From the NCBI GenBank assembly GCA_947623455.1, contig OX392542.1, positions 16,871,625 through 16,935,624 of the forward strand: a stretch of DNA of 64,000 bases, given 5' to 3'. A program made the position numbers and the translations under genes. The notes beneath the pieces are model-generated. The model was not told the origin of the DNA, did not search any database, and saw only the letters and a program-made list of their open reading frames with translations. Shown one piece after another: positions 36,601 to 53,528 of this stretch. The first letter of the stretch is position 1. Each line of letters starts with the position of its first letter. This DNA is from Mimachlamys varia. Taxonomy: Eukaryota > Mollusca > Bivalvia > Pectinida > Pectinidae.

Positions 36601-38237
36601 GGTCAGTGAACCGTGACAATGTTTACAAGAATGACCACAGGTACATAAATGTATACAAGCCTCGTCTCTACCTGTGGAAGGACATTTGACATTGCTTAGT
36701 GCTTAGTAATTATCTGATACAGATAAGCTTATTAAAGTATCGCATACATGTACAATACATAATAATTATAAAAAAACAGTTACAGTGTTTATTCAAACAT
36801 AAAAAAAACATCCATTAGTATCTAGCCAAATTTGGCTTATGAGACATTATTAAAATATTCCTTGAGTAATTAGATTACATTTGATAGATATTTTTGTTTT
36901 CTTTGATACATAAAACAAAATCCTTTATAGACTTCTTTCTATAAACTTTCTACTCACATAAAAAATATCGATTTATTTTAGTATATTTACATTTGCTCTG
37001 TAATTTTCCATTGACACAATGCTAAGAGGCAGTTGCTGCCATAGGCCTATAGCACCCAGTGCCTTAGACTATAACAGCAGTTGCTATTGTGACGTCATCA
37101 ATCTCTATTGTGACGTCATCAATTTCATTGTTGTCTTCACTTGTTTTGCTGTTCAAAATCGGTCCGAAGAAACTTAATAAAGCAAAATAATTCTATCAAA
37201 ATGTAAATATAAGTAATGAACATTTTAACAAATATTGTTACAGTCCTATAACACACATTGCTATTGCTGACAAACTTACATAAAGCCTACAGTACCGGGC
37301 TTTATTTAGTTTGTCATCAATAGCAATGTGTGTTGTAGGACTGTAACAACATTTGCTAAAACATTCATTACTTAGTAAAGCGTTAAAAGTTTGAAATTTC
37401 GCTTTCGTTTCATTAAGAATAAAAAAATATCGGTTGAGAACAAAATCACATCTTATCAAAATTTGAGTTTCATCATGCATTTCTTCCTTGTAGAGGTATT
37501 TATTGCCCGTTTCTATAATTGTGAGAAAGTCACGTCAGGAAACGGACATAAGCACATTAAAACATGTATGTAAATAAGCATTTTATCTAATTACATATGT
37601 ATTTGCAGTGTTCATCGCTAGTGCAACTTTTTAATTTTAATTCCAAAATTAACTGCACATTGTCAGAGACGTTTATAACACAATGTAATATATGTCTCTG
37701 ATATTGTATTTAACAAATTTATTTGTTAAAACAACATGATGTTTTTGCATTTGCCGCAAAATTAACTTGAAATTTGAAATGGTGACACCCCCCTGAAAAA
37801 ATTCTGGATCCGCCCCTGCAAATACTATAATGTTAAGTTGGTTACTGAATTTTGAAACCAATTCTCTAAAACCATTCCCCAGTTTCCAATACAACACCTT
37901 TTGTGCTAGAATCAATGGGAATGGGTGACTCTGTTAACATTTAAAGAGGCTCATGCATGATCACATGCACTTTCAGTTTCACTTTTTAAAGATTCTAGGT
38001 CCATGCTAAAATGCGTCCATATATTTTGCATCTTATTTTTCCTCTCCTGTTGCACGTCGATTCTTGAATATGTTCCCCTTTTCAGAATTATACATGACCG
38101 TATCAATACAGTACAGATAAATATGAATGTAGCAACAAAAATAGATCAACAATCATCAATTATGACTGAGAATGGAGCTTTGCTTACTGTGGATCCAAAA
38201 CTAAAGGGAACGACAACACTCCTAAGGGCGCAGCCAT
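122..38237 (-). CDS. SMG8: SMG8, SMG1-complex subunit of nonsense-mediated decay (3'-truncated by window edge)
   Basis: SMG8 pairs with SMG9 and controls the kinase SMG1, which phosphorylates UPF1 in nonsense-mediated mRNA decay. I joined 16 minus-strand exons: 38237-38188, 31871-31751, 31415-31380, 30542-30420, 29894-29811, 29203-29136, 28691-28526, 28318-28230, 27690-27557, 26004-25805, 25002-24863, 23052-22965, 22246-22091, 21079-20939, 7106-6893 and 607-122. Every junction has AG/GT and the phases agree throughout, giving about 765 residues. Family motifs in order, compared with human SMG8 from memory: VVVISIIGKS (G-domain-like start), HPGSSFDISY, GLPVSKDWY, MEDQIYRILRKSRV, FAVPANQEFVF, GFDDNVGRNP, FSENRCNKVLP, FARGPACEKY, NGHQLCEE, CNCGRKQADKDDPFD, AANFDFYD and NLSLALSLG. 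Human SMG8 is 991 residues, so about 230-300 C-terminal residues, including the kinase-inhibitory region, lie beyond base 1. Recognition is secure; exon 1 is the least certain exon. Confidence 0.95.
409..555 (-). repeat. SMG8: 33-bp coding minisatellite in SMG8 exon 16
   Basis: Roughly four to four and a half units of 33 bp encode EDPPSKTPDNL; the last copy is diverged (VDLPSKTPDNQ). The unit is a multiple of three, so copy number can change without a frameshift. Confidence 0.9.
608..1249. other. SMG8 intron 15, unique 3' portion
   Basis: Intronic. Two diverged ~130-bp blocks (about 800-940 and 945-1120) share 'gtaaattctc(c)aaattcccat' and a run on to 'caattcaat.ggata', a degenerate tandem repeat. 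No coding sign. Confidence 0.6.
1250..6892 (-). repeat. 5.6-kb, 66-bp tandem array built from the SMG8 exon 15/intron boundary
   Basis: About 85 units of 66 bp, with 54-bp and 24-bp-inserted variants. Read in the SMG8 direction each unit is ..TTATAGTACAG, a 38-base copy of the end of exon 15 (CTCTGGACTGACC to CTCAGTCTAG), then GTAGGTTACTGTCAG. So each unit carries a 3'-splice-like AG, the exon end and the genuine 5' splice site. Diverged short copies with 'aagagcactga.ggtaacc' near 2213, 3877, 4693 and 6742 mark block duplications. Because 66 is divisible by three, long open frames run through it on the plus strand; these are not genes. Confidence 0.95.
6893..7106 (-). CDS. SMG8: SMG8 exon 15
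   Basis: 214 bp: AANFDFYDTLERVCCDELEH, IEMPVFQPST and, at the end, SGLTNLSLALSLG. Human SMG8 has AANYDFYQLLEEKCC, INFPVFEPST and STSLSLALSLG at these places. Acceptor TTTCAG; donor CTAG|GTAGGT leaves one base. The last 38 bases of the exon are the seed of the giant array that follows. Confidence 0.96.
7196..8122. repeat. 33-34-bp minisatellite in SMG8 intron 14
   Basis: About 27 units of 'tgacatcatcacattatgac' plus 'gcacacttaatgc', grading from an 'atcaggtcacacactcaatga' form (7200-7430) to the 'tgacgcacac' form (7730-8100). It lies 90 bp upstream (in SMG8 sense) of exon 15 but does not copy its acceptor. Confidence 0.95.
8123..9389. other. SMG8 intron 14 segment with dispersed-repeat fragments
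   Basis: Repeated short blocks 'aggcttattttcgaagg' (8230-8320) and 'gcaagaaatccaaggcttac' (8595 and 8673), and a 'TACTGTAAAC' element end at about 8144 like the MITE at 25596. Otherwise unique; no gene seen. Confidence 0.5.
9390..11896. mobile_element. Helitron/pearl-like non-autonomous element with a 145-bp tandem core
   Basis: It opens with a GC hairpin (gaggccc..gggcc) and 'taacggtcatctgac', and closes with hairpin GACCCTTCGGGTC, 'agatgac' and CTAA|T, the 3' signature of Helitrons; the subterminal GTCATCTGAC/GTCAGATGAC are inverted. The core is about ten units of 145 bp (9.74-11.22 kb) and four diverged ~150-bp units (to 11.79 kb). Most units contain TGACCTTGA and TCAAGGTCA facing each other. 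Just before the end is a 'ggacggcggacgacgg' tract. It lies in SMG8 intron 14. Assignment to Helitrons is inference from the ends; no protein is encoded. Confidence 0.75.
11897..14756. other. SMG8 intron 14, mostly unique AT-rich sequence
   Basis: An 85-bp direct duplication lies at about 13122-13290 ('gcaaactgaatata..aaaaatgtggaaaattaatc' twice). A stretch at 13490-13750 is less AT-rich than its surroundings and could be a transposon fragment. No exon with SMG8 similarity was found. Confidence 0.5.
14757..15235. repeat. ~137-bp degenerate tandem repeat, three units
   Basis: Units contain 'gcagcctcattaaatatgtg', 'gaggggttttggtaat' and 'ctaccaagcaagtttca', ending in a 'gacggaaggaaggacgg' tract and 'ttgttgggcag'. 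The layout resembles the tandem-core elements elsewhere in the window. Confidence 0.75.
15629..15804. mobile_element. 176-bp MITE with CAGGGAT ends (copy 1)
   Basis: Ends CAGGGATCACTCTAG and, inverted, GAATTATCCCTG, flanked by TA on both sides. A second copy in the opposite orientation lies at 39610-39758 and shares 'gggtaaaaatc' and 'cccatattttcctgaaaa'-type interior sequence. Confidence 0.75.
15950..16440. repeat. ~122-bp tandem repeat
   Basis: Two near-identical units (about 16105-16325) with 'aaatttagattgtaaaatatg' and 'gttcacgaaaacagaacttc', and diverged units on each side. Related blocks recur at 17.1-17.9 kb and 26.7 kb ('gaaagatattggttgaaaac'). Confidence 0.8.
16959..18006. mobile_element. 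Tandem-core dispersed element
   Basis: Begins 'caagagcaccacaagcggaag' and ends with an 'acgtacagacggac..ccata..acgtcccg' tract; inside are three ~330-bp degenerate units with 'tttctacataatgcc', 'gccataactc' and 'gagatctccggacaaa'. I recognise this layout as a common bivalve dispersed repeat; the class is uncertain. Confidence 0.6.
18007..19500. other. SMG8 intron 14, no gene seen
   Basis: 18690-18860 resembles 51365-51495 ('gaatgatccatc.agt', 'agaattgttta', 'ccaccatc.tatgatg'), a dispersed repeat. 19130-19270 has three loose ~60-bp units with 'cccaatattaacttcacc'. The rest is unique. Confidence 0.5.
19500..19870 (-). mobile_element. tRNA-derived SINE (minus strand)
   Basis: The minus strand at 19870-19790 reads as a tRNA-like head: A-box-like TAGTGGTAGGATG and B box GAGTTCGAGTCCT at the usual distance. 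The body runs left to about 19500. It is a SINE rather than a tRNA gene because the tRNA stem does not close. Confidence 0.65.
19880..20345. repeat. ~150-bp tandem repeat, three units
   Basis: Three units share 'gaaaacctgtttatagtg', 'gagaaaagaaatgttgcatg' and 'catggtcctttatatc', the last shortened. In SMG8 intron 14. Confidence 0.85.
20535..20890 (+). mobile_element. Two tandem-oriented tRNA-like SINE copies
   Basis: Two copies (about 20535-20665 and 20765-20890) begin 'agggaatttccctttagt', continue with 'aag.ggt.g.gtgtc.gac' and end 'ctggtggaggtag'. The head resembles the SINE on the minus strand at 40097-40166. They end only 50 bp from SMG8 exon 14. Confidence 0.65.
20939..21079 (-). CDS. 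SMG8: SMG8 exon 14
   Basis: 141 bp, 47 codons in phase 0: LHRLLQEAETDENAHLP then KAVCNCGRKQADKDDPFDHK. The CNCGRKQ..DDPFD motif is diagnostic of SMG8. Acceptor TTTTAG, donor AAG|GTAAGG. The next intron is 13.8 kb, the longest visible. Confidence 0.96.
21085..21318. repeat. 24-26-bp repeat abutting the SMG8 exon 14 acceptor
   Basis: About nine units of 'aaatatagcaaagttattacagccg'. The unit nearest exon 14 merges into the polypyrimidine/branch region of its acceptor (21081), but the AG itself is not copied in the others. Confidence 0.9.
21855..22090 (-). repeat. 35-bp array carrying the SMG8 exon 13 edge and 5' splice site
   Basis: About seven units. In SMG8 sense each has GGAAACCACTGTGTGAACCC followed by a donor or donor relic: GGTAAGT in the exon, AGTAAGT or GTTAAGT in copies. 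The array starts exactly at the exon 13/intron 13 junction. Confidence 0.93.
22091..22246 (-). CDS. SMG8: SMG8 exon 13
   Basis: 156 bp, 52 codons in phase 0: LAQAHRVFYQFARGPACEKY to NGHQLCEEVSLTGNHCVNP, one of the most conserved SMG8 stretches. Acceptor TCTACAG, donor CCG|GTAAGT. Its 3' edge is repeated in the adjoining intron. Confidence 0.96.
22700..22795 (-). mobile_element. tRNA-like SINE fragment
   Basis: Minus strand reads 'GGGTGGTGCAGTAGATAGCA' and then a weak B-box-like GGGTTTTATTCCCC at the end. A poly-G run of about 14 lies just left (22628-22641). Confidence 0.45.
22965..23052 (-). CDS. SMG8: SMG8 exon 12
   Basis: 88 bp: RCNKVLPLAEAAYQEGLPTH then YITNFHLTK, aligned with the RCQKALPMAHSAYQSNLPHNY block. 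Acceptor TTGCAG, donor AAG|GTAAGT. Confidence 0.95.
23180..23375 (-). mobile_element. SINE with conserved central domain
   Basis: Minus-strand tRNA-like head at 23372-23300 (GAGTGGTTAAGGTG A box, AGTTCGATTCC B box) and, at the other end, 'gttttacgtcctattaacag' and 'cagggtcatttaa', a domain I recognise from widespread mollusc SINEs. A 'tggtttggtttgtgttta' fragment recurs at 33070. Confidence 0.75.
23690..24640. repeat. 24-bp minisatellite in SMG8 intron 11
   Basis: About 39 units of 'tatgtggcagggccctacatacac', with the palindrome GGGCCC in most. Frames stay open on both strands because 24 is a multiple of three; none is a gene. It does not copy an exon edge. Confidence 0.95.
24733..24862 (-). 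repeat. ~37-bp repeats carrying the SMG8 exon 11 edge
   Basis: Three diverged units downstream of exon 11. In SMG8 sense they read GAGAAGTATGTTCAC.. (the true junction), GAGAAGTAAGTCAAC.. and a decayed GAGGTTGAAATCC.., each followed by TTATCACGATATCTGCTTCT-like sequence. The second has a consensus donor. Confidence 0.8.
24863..25002 (-). CDS. SMG8: SMG8 exon 11
   Basis: 140 bp: VPTCQTWFSVSSKLYNFFFG through TLKSLLETDIRFSE, with two bases carried over that complete the Asn of SENRC with exon 12, as in the human protein. Acceptor CTGTAG, donor GAA|GTATGT. Confidence 0.93.
25596..25801. mobile_element. 206-bp MITE whose TA duplication forms part of the exon 10 donor
   Basis: Terminal inverted repeat CTGTAAAC, TA on both flanks (25594-25595, 25802-25803). 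Interior is 'ttggcgcaaacatattttag'-like. The right TA supplies intron positions +2/+3 of the SMG8 exon 10 donor, G|T A C T G. Confidence 0.8.
25805..26004 (-). CDS. SMG8: SMG8 exon 10
   Basis: 200 bp. A low-complexity Ser/Arg-rich start is followed by FKEFLSQHIETALGRGFDDN and VGRNPVPPIFE, a strongly conserved SMG8 block. Acceptor TCTCAG. The donor GAG|GTACTG is partly supplied by an inserted element. Confidence 0.93.
26211..26545. mobile_element. 335-bp pogo/Tigger-like MITE
   Basis: Ends CAGTGGACTTC and, inverted, CAGTGCACTCC, flanked by TA (26209-26210, 26546-26547); subterminal 'ttaatatcac' blocks are repeated inside. In SMG8 intron 9. Confidence 0.7.
26546..27556. other. SMG8 intron 9 remainder
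   Basis: A stretch at 26690-26800 matches the tandem-core repeat of 17-18 kb ('gaaagaaattggttgaaaac', 'ggaggagatctct'). Nothing else recognised. Confidence 0.5.
27557..27690 (-). CDS. SMG8: SMG8 exon 9
   Basis: 134 bp encoding the FAVPANQEFVFLHG core and DPVQLYLQQLRNN. Acceptor TTACAG; donor CGG|GTCAGT leaves one base, which completes GAT with exon 10. A second donor seven bases further on (GTAAGA) would break that phase. Confidence 0.93.
27940..28229 (-). repeat. 46-bp array carrying the SMG8 exon 8 edge and 5' splice site
   Basis: About six units. In SMG8 sense each has GGTCATCACCAACATCAG, the last 18 bases of exon 8, then GTAAAT or GTAAGT, then CAGGGGTCATAGGTCAGT. Two copies have lost the donor. 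Confidence 0.93.
28230..28318 (-). CDS. SMG8: SMG8 exon 8
   Basis: 89 bp encoding KNPQARKPQHSMEDQIYRIL and RKSRVITNI plus two bases; family consensus here is LQHALEDQIYRIFRKSRVLT. Acceptor TAACAG, donor CAG|GTCAGT. The last bases of this exon and its donor are repeated downstream. Confidence 0.94.
28526..28691 (-). CDS. SMG8: SMG8 exon 7
   Basis: 166 bp. It includes LQGLPVSKDWYHSARPCSPR and VLFVFNKSG, matching the PVGKDWKLNCRPCPPRLLFLF block of the family. Acceptor TTACAG, donor AAG|GTAAGT. Confidence 0.94.
29136..29203 (-). CDS. SMG8: SMG8 exon 6
   Basis: 68 bp encoding LSHPGSSFDISYVRMFRTLD and TI; matches the VHPTCSFDITYDRVFRALD block of human SMG8. Acceptor TTTCAG, donor CAG|GTAAAA, two bases carried over. 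Confidence 0.93.
29650..29810 (-). repeat. 40-bp repeats carrying the SMG8 exon 5 edge and donor
   Basis: About four units on 'aataaagggagataaccc..cat.acaatgtg'. In SMG8 sense each has ATTGTCATG-like exon edge followed by GTGGGTTATCTCC or a decayed form (ATGGGTAATCTCC, AGGGTTATCTCC). Confidence 0.8.
29811..29894 (-). CDS. SMG8: SMG8 exon 5
   Basis: 84 bp encoding DLFSLWQKDEYRTTKTLLWM and FSVSHIVM; vertebrate SMG8 has LYLFSVCHILLL here. Acceptor TTACAG, donor ATG|GTGGGT. The donor and exon edge recur in the repeats just downstream. Confidence 0.9.
30420..30542 (-). CDS. SMG8: SMG8 exon 4
   Basis: 123 bp, phase 0 at both ends, acceptor AACCAG and donor CAG|GTCAGG. It encodes GDVECYYDNEGQAVYLHHRS and then LYDVHRLATLCQRLVKEEST, which fits the QAYYSQESKVLYL region of vertebrate SMG8. 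Confidence 0.92.
30986..31369. mobile_element. TTAA-flanked MITE, copy 1 (384 bp)
   Basis: Terminal inverted repeat AGGCCCAATATACGTAACTT, TTAA at 30982-30985 and 31370-31373. Two more copies lie at 38823-39199 and 56503-56887. TTAA targets are typical of piggyBac-type elements, though the termini are not the classic CCC/CCT. It sits 9 bp from the exon 3 donor. Confidence 0.88.
31380..31415 (-). CDS. SMG8: SMG8 exon 3 (36-bp microexon)
   Basis: Twelve codons, FVPEIQKGLSEQ, in phase 0 at both ends; acceptor TTTGCAG, donor CAG|GTAAAG. The TTAA target site of a MITE starts six bases into the downstream intron. Confidence 0.85.
31751..31871 (-). CDS. SMG8: SMG8 exon 2
   Basis: 121 bp, acceptor TTGACAG before 31871 and donor AAG|GTTGGC. 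It encodes TIPNKDKKVVVISIIGKSEL and continues to LLEKDVFK, the first strand and P-loop-like turn of the SMG8 G-domain-like fold. The intron immediately upstream is an array of copies of this acceptor. Confidence 0.93.
31872..32720 (-). repeat. ~42-bp array carrying the SMG8 exon 2 acceptor
   Basis: About 16 degenerate units. In SMG8 sense each has CTCCCTTTACTTGACAG followed by TACTATCCCAAA, versus the real acceptor CTTGACAG|TACCATCCCAAA. Acceptor AGs survive in many copies. A hairpin element interrupts it at 32160-32272. Confidence 0.85.
32160..32272. repeat. Palindromic insertion in the exon 2 acceptor array
   Basis: An inverted repeat with arms 'ggcactttccgtaaacg' and 'cgtttacggaaagtgcc', extended by 'caatcgggaac' and 'gttcccgattg'; an extra partial copy of one arm precedes it. 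Confidence 0.85.
32721..36230. other. SMG8 intron 1, largely unique
   Basis: AT-rich. 33099 begins 'cagtggcgtagctaggg', the form of a hAT-type terminal repeat, without a partner found. No ORF or exon here could be joined to SMG8. Enhancers for the shared SMG8/TPI promoter could lie here but none is visible. Confidence 0.5.
36231..37818. mobile_element. hAT-like non-autonomous element with internal hairpin
   Basis: Ends CAGTGGCGGATCCAGGGGGG and, inverted, CAGGGGCGGATCCAGAA; both sides continue with the GTGTCAC motif. No transposase. Inside, 37212-37377 is an inverted repeat ('tgttacagtccta.aacacaca' and reverse) around 'aaagcctacagtaccgggcttta'. A clean 8-bp target duplication was not seen. 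Confidence 0.7.
38188..38237 (-). CDS. SMG8: SMG8 exon 1 (start codon)
   Basis: ATG at 38237-38235 opens 16 codons, MAAPLGVLSFPLVLDP, plus two bases, then a GTAAGC donor at 38187. The two leftover bases are exactly what exon 2 needs (CA+T = His). The context AAAATAATGG is good for initiation, and the MA.P start resembles vertebrate SMG8 as I recall it. It is short and was chosen by phase, donor quality and position, so RNA evidence would settle it. Confidence 0.75.
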
Positions 38238-38454
38238 TATTTTGCTTGTGAATCCTTATGAATCATCCCGAAGTAATCCGAAGTACCTATTCACTTTTCA
38301 CGTCCTACTATGAAGAGTCGCGAGATTTTCCGAAAACCTTGATCGAGATACTTGAAACGCTTGTTAACAAGGTTGTAATTTCAGTTACTAGACTACAGAG
38401 ATCTGATTGACCTTGTCAAGATCAAGGTCACTTTGCCGGTACAAGACACTCAAG
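38238..38454. promoter_or_regulatory. Probable bidirectional SMG8/TPI promoter
   Basis: 217 bp separate the two divergent start codons. It holds TCGCGAGATTTTCCG (38318-38332), matching the TCTCGCGAGA-type element of TATA-less housekeeping promoters plus an ETS-like TTTCCG, and TGACCTTG-tcaaga-TCAAGGTCA (38408-38430). No TATA box is seen. Transcription start sites were not determined. Confidence 0.65.
38408..38430 (+). promoter_or_regulatory. Inverted ERR/NR5A-type sites upstream of TPI
   Basis: TGACCTTG and TCAAGGTCA face each other seven bases apart, 25 bp before the TPI ATG. TCAAGGTCA is the extended half-site bound by oestrogen-related receptors and FTZ-F1/SF-1. Drosophila ERR is known to activate glycolytic genes. 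It may lie in the 5' UTR, and the same motif is abundant in repeats here. Confidence 0.45.
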
Positions 38455-49414
<10,960 letters not shown>

Positions 49415-49972
49415 CTGATGGTCTACTTGTAATAGATTTGGTGTAGGTCATATAACAATGAAAAAGTGCTGGTCCTTGAGCTGTCAACAACAAATGATCT
49501 GGATTTGTTTTCCCTGCAGAAAAGTTCCTCAACTAGATGAGATTATCTTCATTTTAAGAAGAATATAATTATTATGTCACTTTCTAACAGTGCTTTCAGG
49601 TGTAGTTGAACTGTATACCTGGAATGTCAGGTTTACCACCTGTTCCAATCGTTTGATAAAATCATGATGATCGTAGAGTCTCCCTCCAAGTGAATGATAT
49701 TTTCCTTGTAGATTTACAAACATTGGCATTATTAGACTTAAACATCAAACATCAAAATTCTTATTTCAAAGTGACTTTAAGAAGTATATTTAAGTTAGAA
49801 GTGTGTTGGCTTGTTTTCAAAATTATGGTAGCTAAAGATTCCTTTTGAATGTAGATCCCCTGCCCCCTTCTTAACGCATGGTCATGGCTTGTAGCCTTTG
49901 TTACATTATATATTGTTTTATTATTTATCGTATTAAAATGTCATTTTATATATAAACAATTCCATGAAAGAA

Positions 49973-49978
49973 AATAAA
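49973..49978 (+). terminator. TPI poly(A) signal
   Basis: AATAAA 559 bp after the stop codon, followed within 40 bp by a T-rich 'gagttttgctttttcttgtt' stretch. 49415-49972 is the presumed 3' UTR. Confidence 0.8.
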
Positions 49979-50037
49979 ACTTCTTGAAATTGTTAATGCA
50001 GAGTATGAGTTTTGCTTTTTCTTGTTACATACATTTA

Positions 50038-50507
50038 CAGTGTACCCTCGACCTATCGCCACCCAAATCTACCGCCACCCTCGCATACCGTCACCTAAAC
50101 CTCTAGAACGGATTTCTCTCCTATTAAATTCCCTCGTTAAGTTCGTCACCCTCGCATACAGCCATCTGCCACACCCTTTAAAATACAAACGTCCCGAATT
50201 GCTATATATTTCCCTCTGTGATAATGCCATATTGTTCTGTTTTTGGAGATCGAGGAACTCTTTAGTATTCTATTTGGAATGGCATGCAGCAAAAGCAGAT
50301 CAATAACTATTTTCAGATATAAATTTGTGGCAATGTAGATCTGTATGACGATATAATACTAAGCTTGTTTTTAATAAAATGTTGGAAATGCTATCTATTA
50401 TGCAATTTAATTCATGGTTATAATTTTCATAATTCGATACTATCGCCACTCGTTATACCGCCATAATTGCTGTTGACGAAAGATGGCGGTATAACGAGGG
50501 TACACTG
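50038..50507. mobile_element. 470-bp pogo/Tigger-like MITE
   Basis: Ends CAGTGTACCCTCG and its inverse, TA at 50036-50037 and 50508-50509. Interior repeats 'ccgccaccctcgcatac'. It lies just past the TPI poly(A) site. Confidence 0.85.
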
Positions 50508-50509
50508 TA

Positions 50510-52930
50510 TGTATATCTAAAAGTTCTTTTTCATTATTTTGGACAAGGAGAACAGTGTCCCATAGTAGGACCGGTATTCAGAAAATTGTCTCCATAGCCA
50601 CAGTTTATCTCATTTGAGTAGTGGCATGGTACATAATAGACACATTTTCGTATTAACACGATTTGAAATTATACAGAACTAGTTTAATTTTTCTTCTAAA
50701 TTCATTAATTAAAGAGGTTTTACGCACCTAACCCTTCTGCTTCTACATTAGTTAAGAAATTTTGGATTCCTACCTTTTGGCTCCTAGCATCACTGAAGAG
50801 TCCTAGGAGGACGAAACAGCTGTATGGTGCAGTTTAATTCAATTTTGCGGCGTACTGTATCTATTACTAAATTTAAGAGGTGCAGCATATGTGTGTGTTG
50901 CGTCATCTTTCATACTCTAACTTTTTTGTTAATCGTTAAAATCATGGAAAACATCAACAAGATATCCCAGAGGGATCTTGGAGCCCACCATAGACAGTCT
51001 TCATTTGTTTTTACTTCAAGAAATAGCGATGACAAACTATTACTGTAAAAGTCAATATTTTCGTGCGTGGATTTTTTCACTCAGTCTCCAAATTATTCCC
51101 GATATGGAAATGTTCCCGCTGTAGTCATGCTGTTTTGCACTGTGTATCTAATACTTTTATACATTGTAGAGTTTGAATGGTGTAAAATAAGTTCGTGTAT
51201 GGATATATTCCCGGAAATTTAATGCCATCGAAATTAGCAAAAATTTCTAAACCGCGAACAATTCCACTTTCACTGTACTTACAAATCAAAGATGGCCACC
51301 TGTCGGCCATATTGATTATCTGATCAATCTCAAAATGGACCATTCAAAACAAGGGACAAAGAGAAACCTAAATAAAAATTTGAGAATGATCCATCTAGTG
51401 ATAGTCAAGAAATAGCGATAACAAGAATTGTTTAATGACTGGATGGAAGCAGGACAATTTGAATTATCCACCATCATCATATGATGGACTAAAAAGTCCA
51501 ATGTTAATTTCAAAAGTAGTATGTAGCTTAATTCTCTTTAAATTTTCCAATCGATGACAATATCACATTGTTAGGTCATCTGACTGGAAAGGGCTTGATT
51601 ACTGGTTGTTGGCCTGTTGTATACTGGAAAGAAGAGCTACCAAGTTTGTCCCAATGAATGACCCAAAGTTGGTTCTTATGAATGACCTTGAGTTGAACAA
51701 CTTTCAAGGTTAAAGGGGTCAAGTGATGAAATCTTCAAACAACTTCTCAATAACTAAAAGGCAAAGGATACTGATATTTTGCTTATAGCATTCTGGGATA
51801 AAATACAACCAAGTTGTTCAAATGAATGACCTTGACCAACTTTCAAGATCACAGGGGTCAAATGTGTTAAAAGTCTTAGCAATTTTTGTCAATAACTGTT
51901 AGACCCAGGGTACCATATTCGGCTTGTAGCACGCTGGGATAAAGAGATACCAAATTTAACCAATTGACTTTCAAGGTCACAGAGGCTCAATCTTTAAACG
52001 ACTAAATTACAAAAAGGCCTATGGTGTTCATATCTGGCTTGTAGCATGCCGAAATGAAGGAATACCAATTTTGTTCCTTAACCCTCTTTCAAGGTCACAG
52101 GGGTCAAATATGTTGAGACCTTCAGACAACGTGAAATAACCACCAAACAAACGTGCGTGTGAGCCTTTATACTGAGTTGACCGTTAAGGCCTTTGTTTAT
52201 TAATCTCTAATAGAAACAAACTATTCGGTATGAGCACCAAATCCATGCTTTAGTATGAAAGCAGTTTCGTGAACATGGTATTTGCAATGAAGCGGCTTTC
52301 TCATTGATCCCCCTGCATCTAAGATAATGTCTGTGCTCACTTCCAGAACTCGGGTAGCTGTAGTGACAAAACCTCAAGGCACTATCCTTATGAGCATTTG
52401 TATGAAAAGGTTTTTCCCTGCGAGATCCTGGTGGTCATCATCACAATTCCGTATATCATGCCAGTAAAGAAAGTTTAAAGTAAAGCTAGAACAAAAACAA
52501 AATCCAGGAAAGAAAACATATTTTATAAACTATAAGTTAAAACAAACAACTGTTTGGTAGATGGTAAAACGTTTATTAATCCTGAACCATTCGCTGTATG
52601 TACAGTGTAATTACAGACTATACTAGTGTAGGGTCAACTATTATGGTTTGGAATGTTTGCCACTGACGTACCTATACCCTGGCCCATCACAACTGGCTTA
52701 TCATTTTTGTATCAAAATATATTTTTTGATAATTACGTTCTTTTATTAATGTATTTTTCAGTACAATAAAATAAGAATGATACTTGTTGGTAACAATTAT
52801 TTTAGGAACAACATGTGATTTATAACCTTTCTTTTGAAACAATATGTTTAAATATTTGGGTGAGTTCATTTATTTTATAATATCTTGCAGTAAAATGATT
52901 AAGAAAGAGGTAGAACTGTAGACATAACGT
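50510..52930. other. Intergenic, TPI to secreted-protein gene
   Basis: 50965-51020 matches 60170-60225 ('gatcttgg..ccaccatagac'); 51365-51495 matches 18690-18860; 51575-52150 holds four diverged GGTCA-rich ~145-bp units like those at 45.7 kb, starting 'ttaggtcatctgactgg'. No gene seen. Confidence 0.6.
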
Positions 52931-52938
52931 AGCATGTC

Positions 52939-52944
52939 TTTATT
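52939..52944 (-). terminator. Candidate poly(A) signal of the secreted-protein gene
   Basis: AATAAA on the minus strand, 217 bp after the stop codon; an ATTAAA lies at 52980-52975. Which is used cannot be told. Confidence 0.45.
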
Positions 52945-53160
52945 CGTAAGTTATTATTTCTATCTAATATCTTCTTTAATAACCGAGAGTTTATCGATCA
53001 GGTAAAAGCCAGGGTTACAAATCACAAAGTTTTGATATATCCAATAGACTAACGGCAGTCGTCGCGGTATGGAGCGTGGTCACGTGAGCACGTGCTTTCC
53101 CAGAACATAACTGTCGAACAGTAGATTTCTTACTACGGTGAACAACTGTTCCCATTTGTG

Positions 53161-53528
53161 TTAGCCCGGCGTCCAAAGTGATGCCATTGACGTCATCATT
53201 GAAAGTGCAAAAGGGCGGGAAACTGGTACAATGACATAACTAGCTGGACATAACGTGCACCCGCAACACGCGAAGCTTGTGACTTCCGGTAAATGGAAAT
53301 TAAGCATTGAAGGTGACCGCAATAACTCAAACGGACTGGTGCAGCAGCGTATACCACAGAAGCAAGGGTCTTCCGGTGGTTCTATTTCTAGTGGTTCCGG
53401 TGGCTCAATAGGTTCCGGTGGTTCTATAGCTTCTGGTGGCTCTGCTGTTTCCTGTACTTCCGGTAGCTCTAAAGGCTCCAGTTCTAGAGGTTCCGGAAGT
53501 TCCTGAACTGGGCGTTGTACTAGGAGAT
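53161..53528 (-). CDS. Secreted-protein gene, exon 3
   Basis: 368 bp, acceptor CTTTATCAG. DLLVQRPVQELPEPLELEPL, the EPPEP repeats, the Cys clusters, then TAA at 53163-53161. The mirror frame on the plus strand gives a Ser/Gly repeat and is a shadow. Confidence 0.7.

Noticed and set aside
53255..53506. Plus-strand Ser/Gly-rich frame
   Set aside because: Shadow of the EPPEP-coding exon on the other strand, which has a matching acceptor, signal-peptide exons and TATA box.
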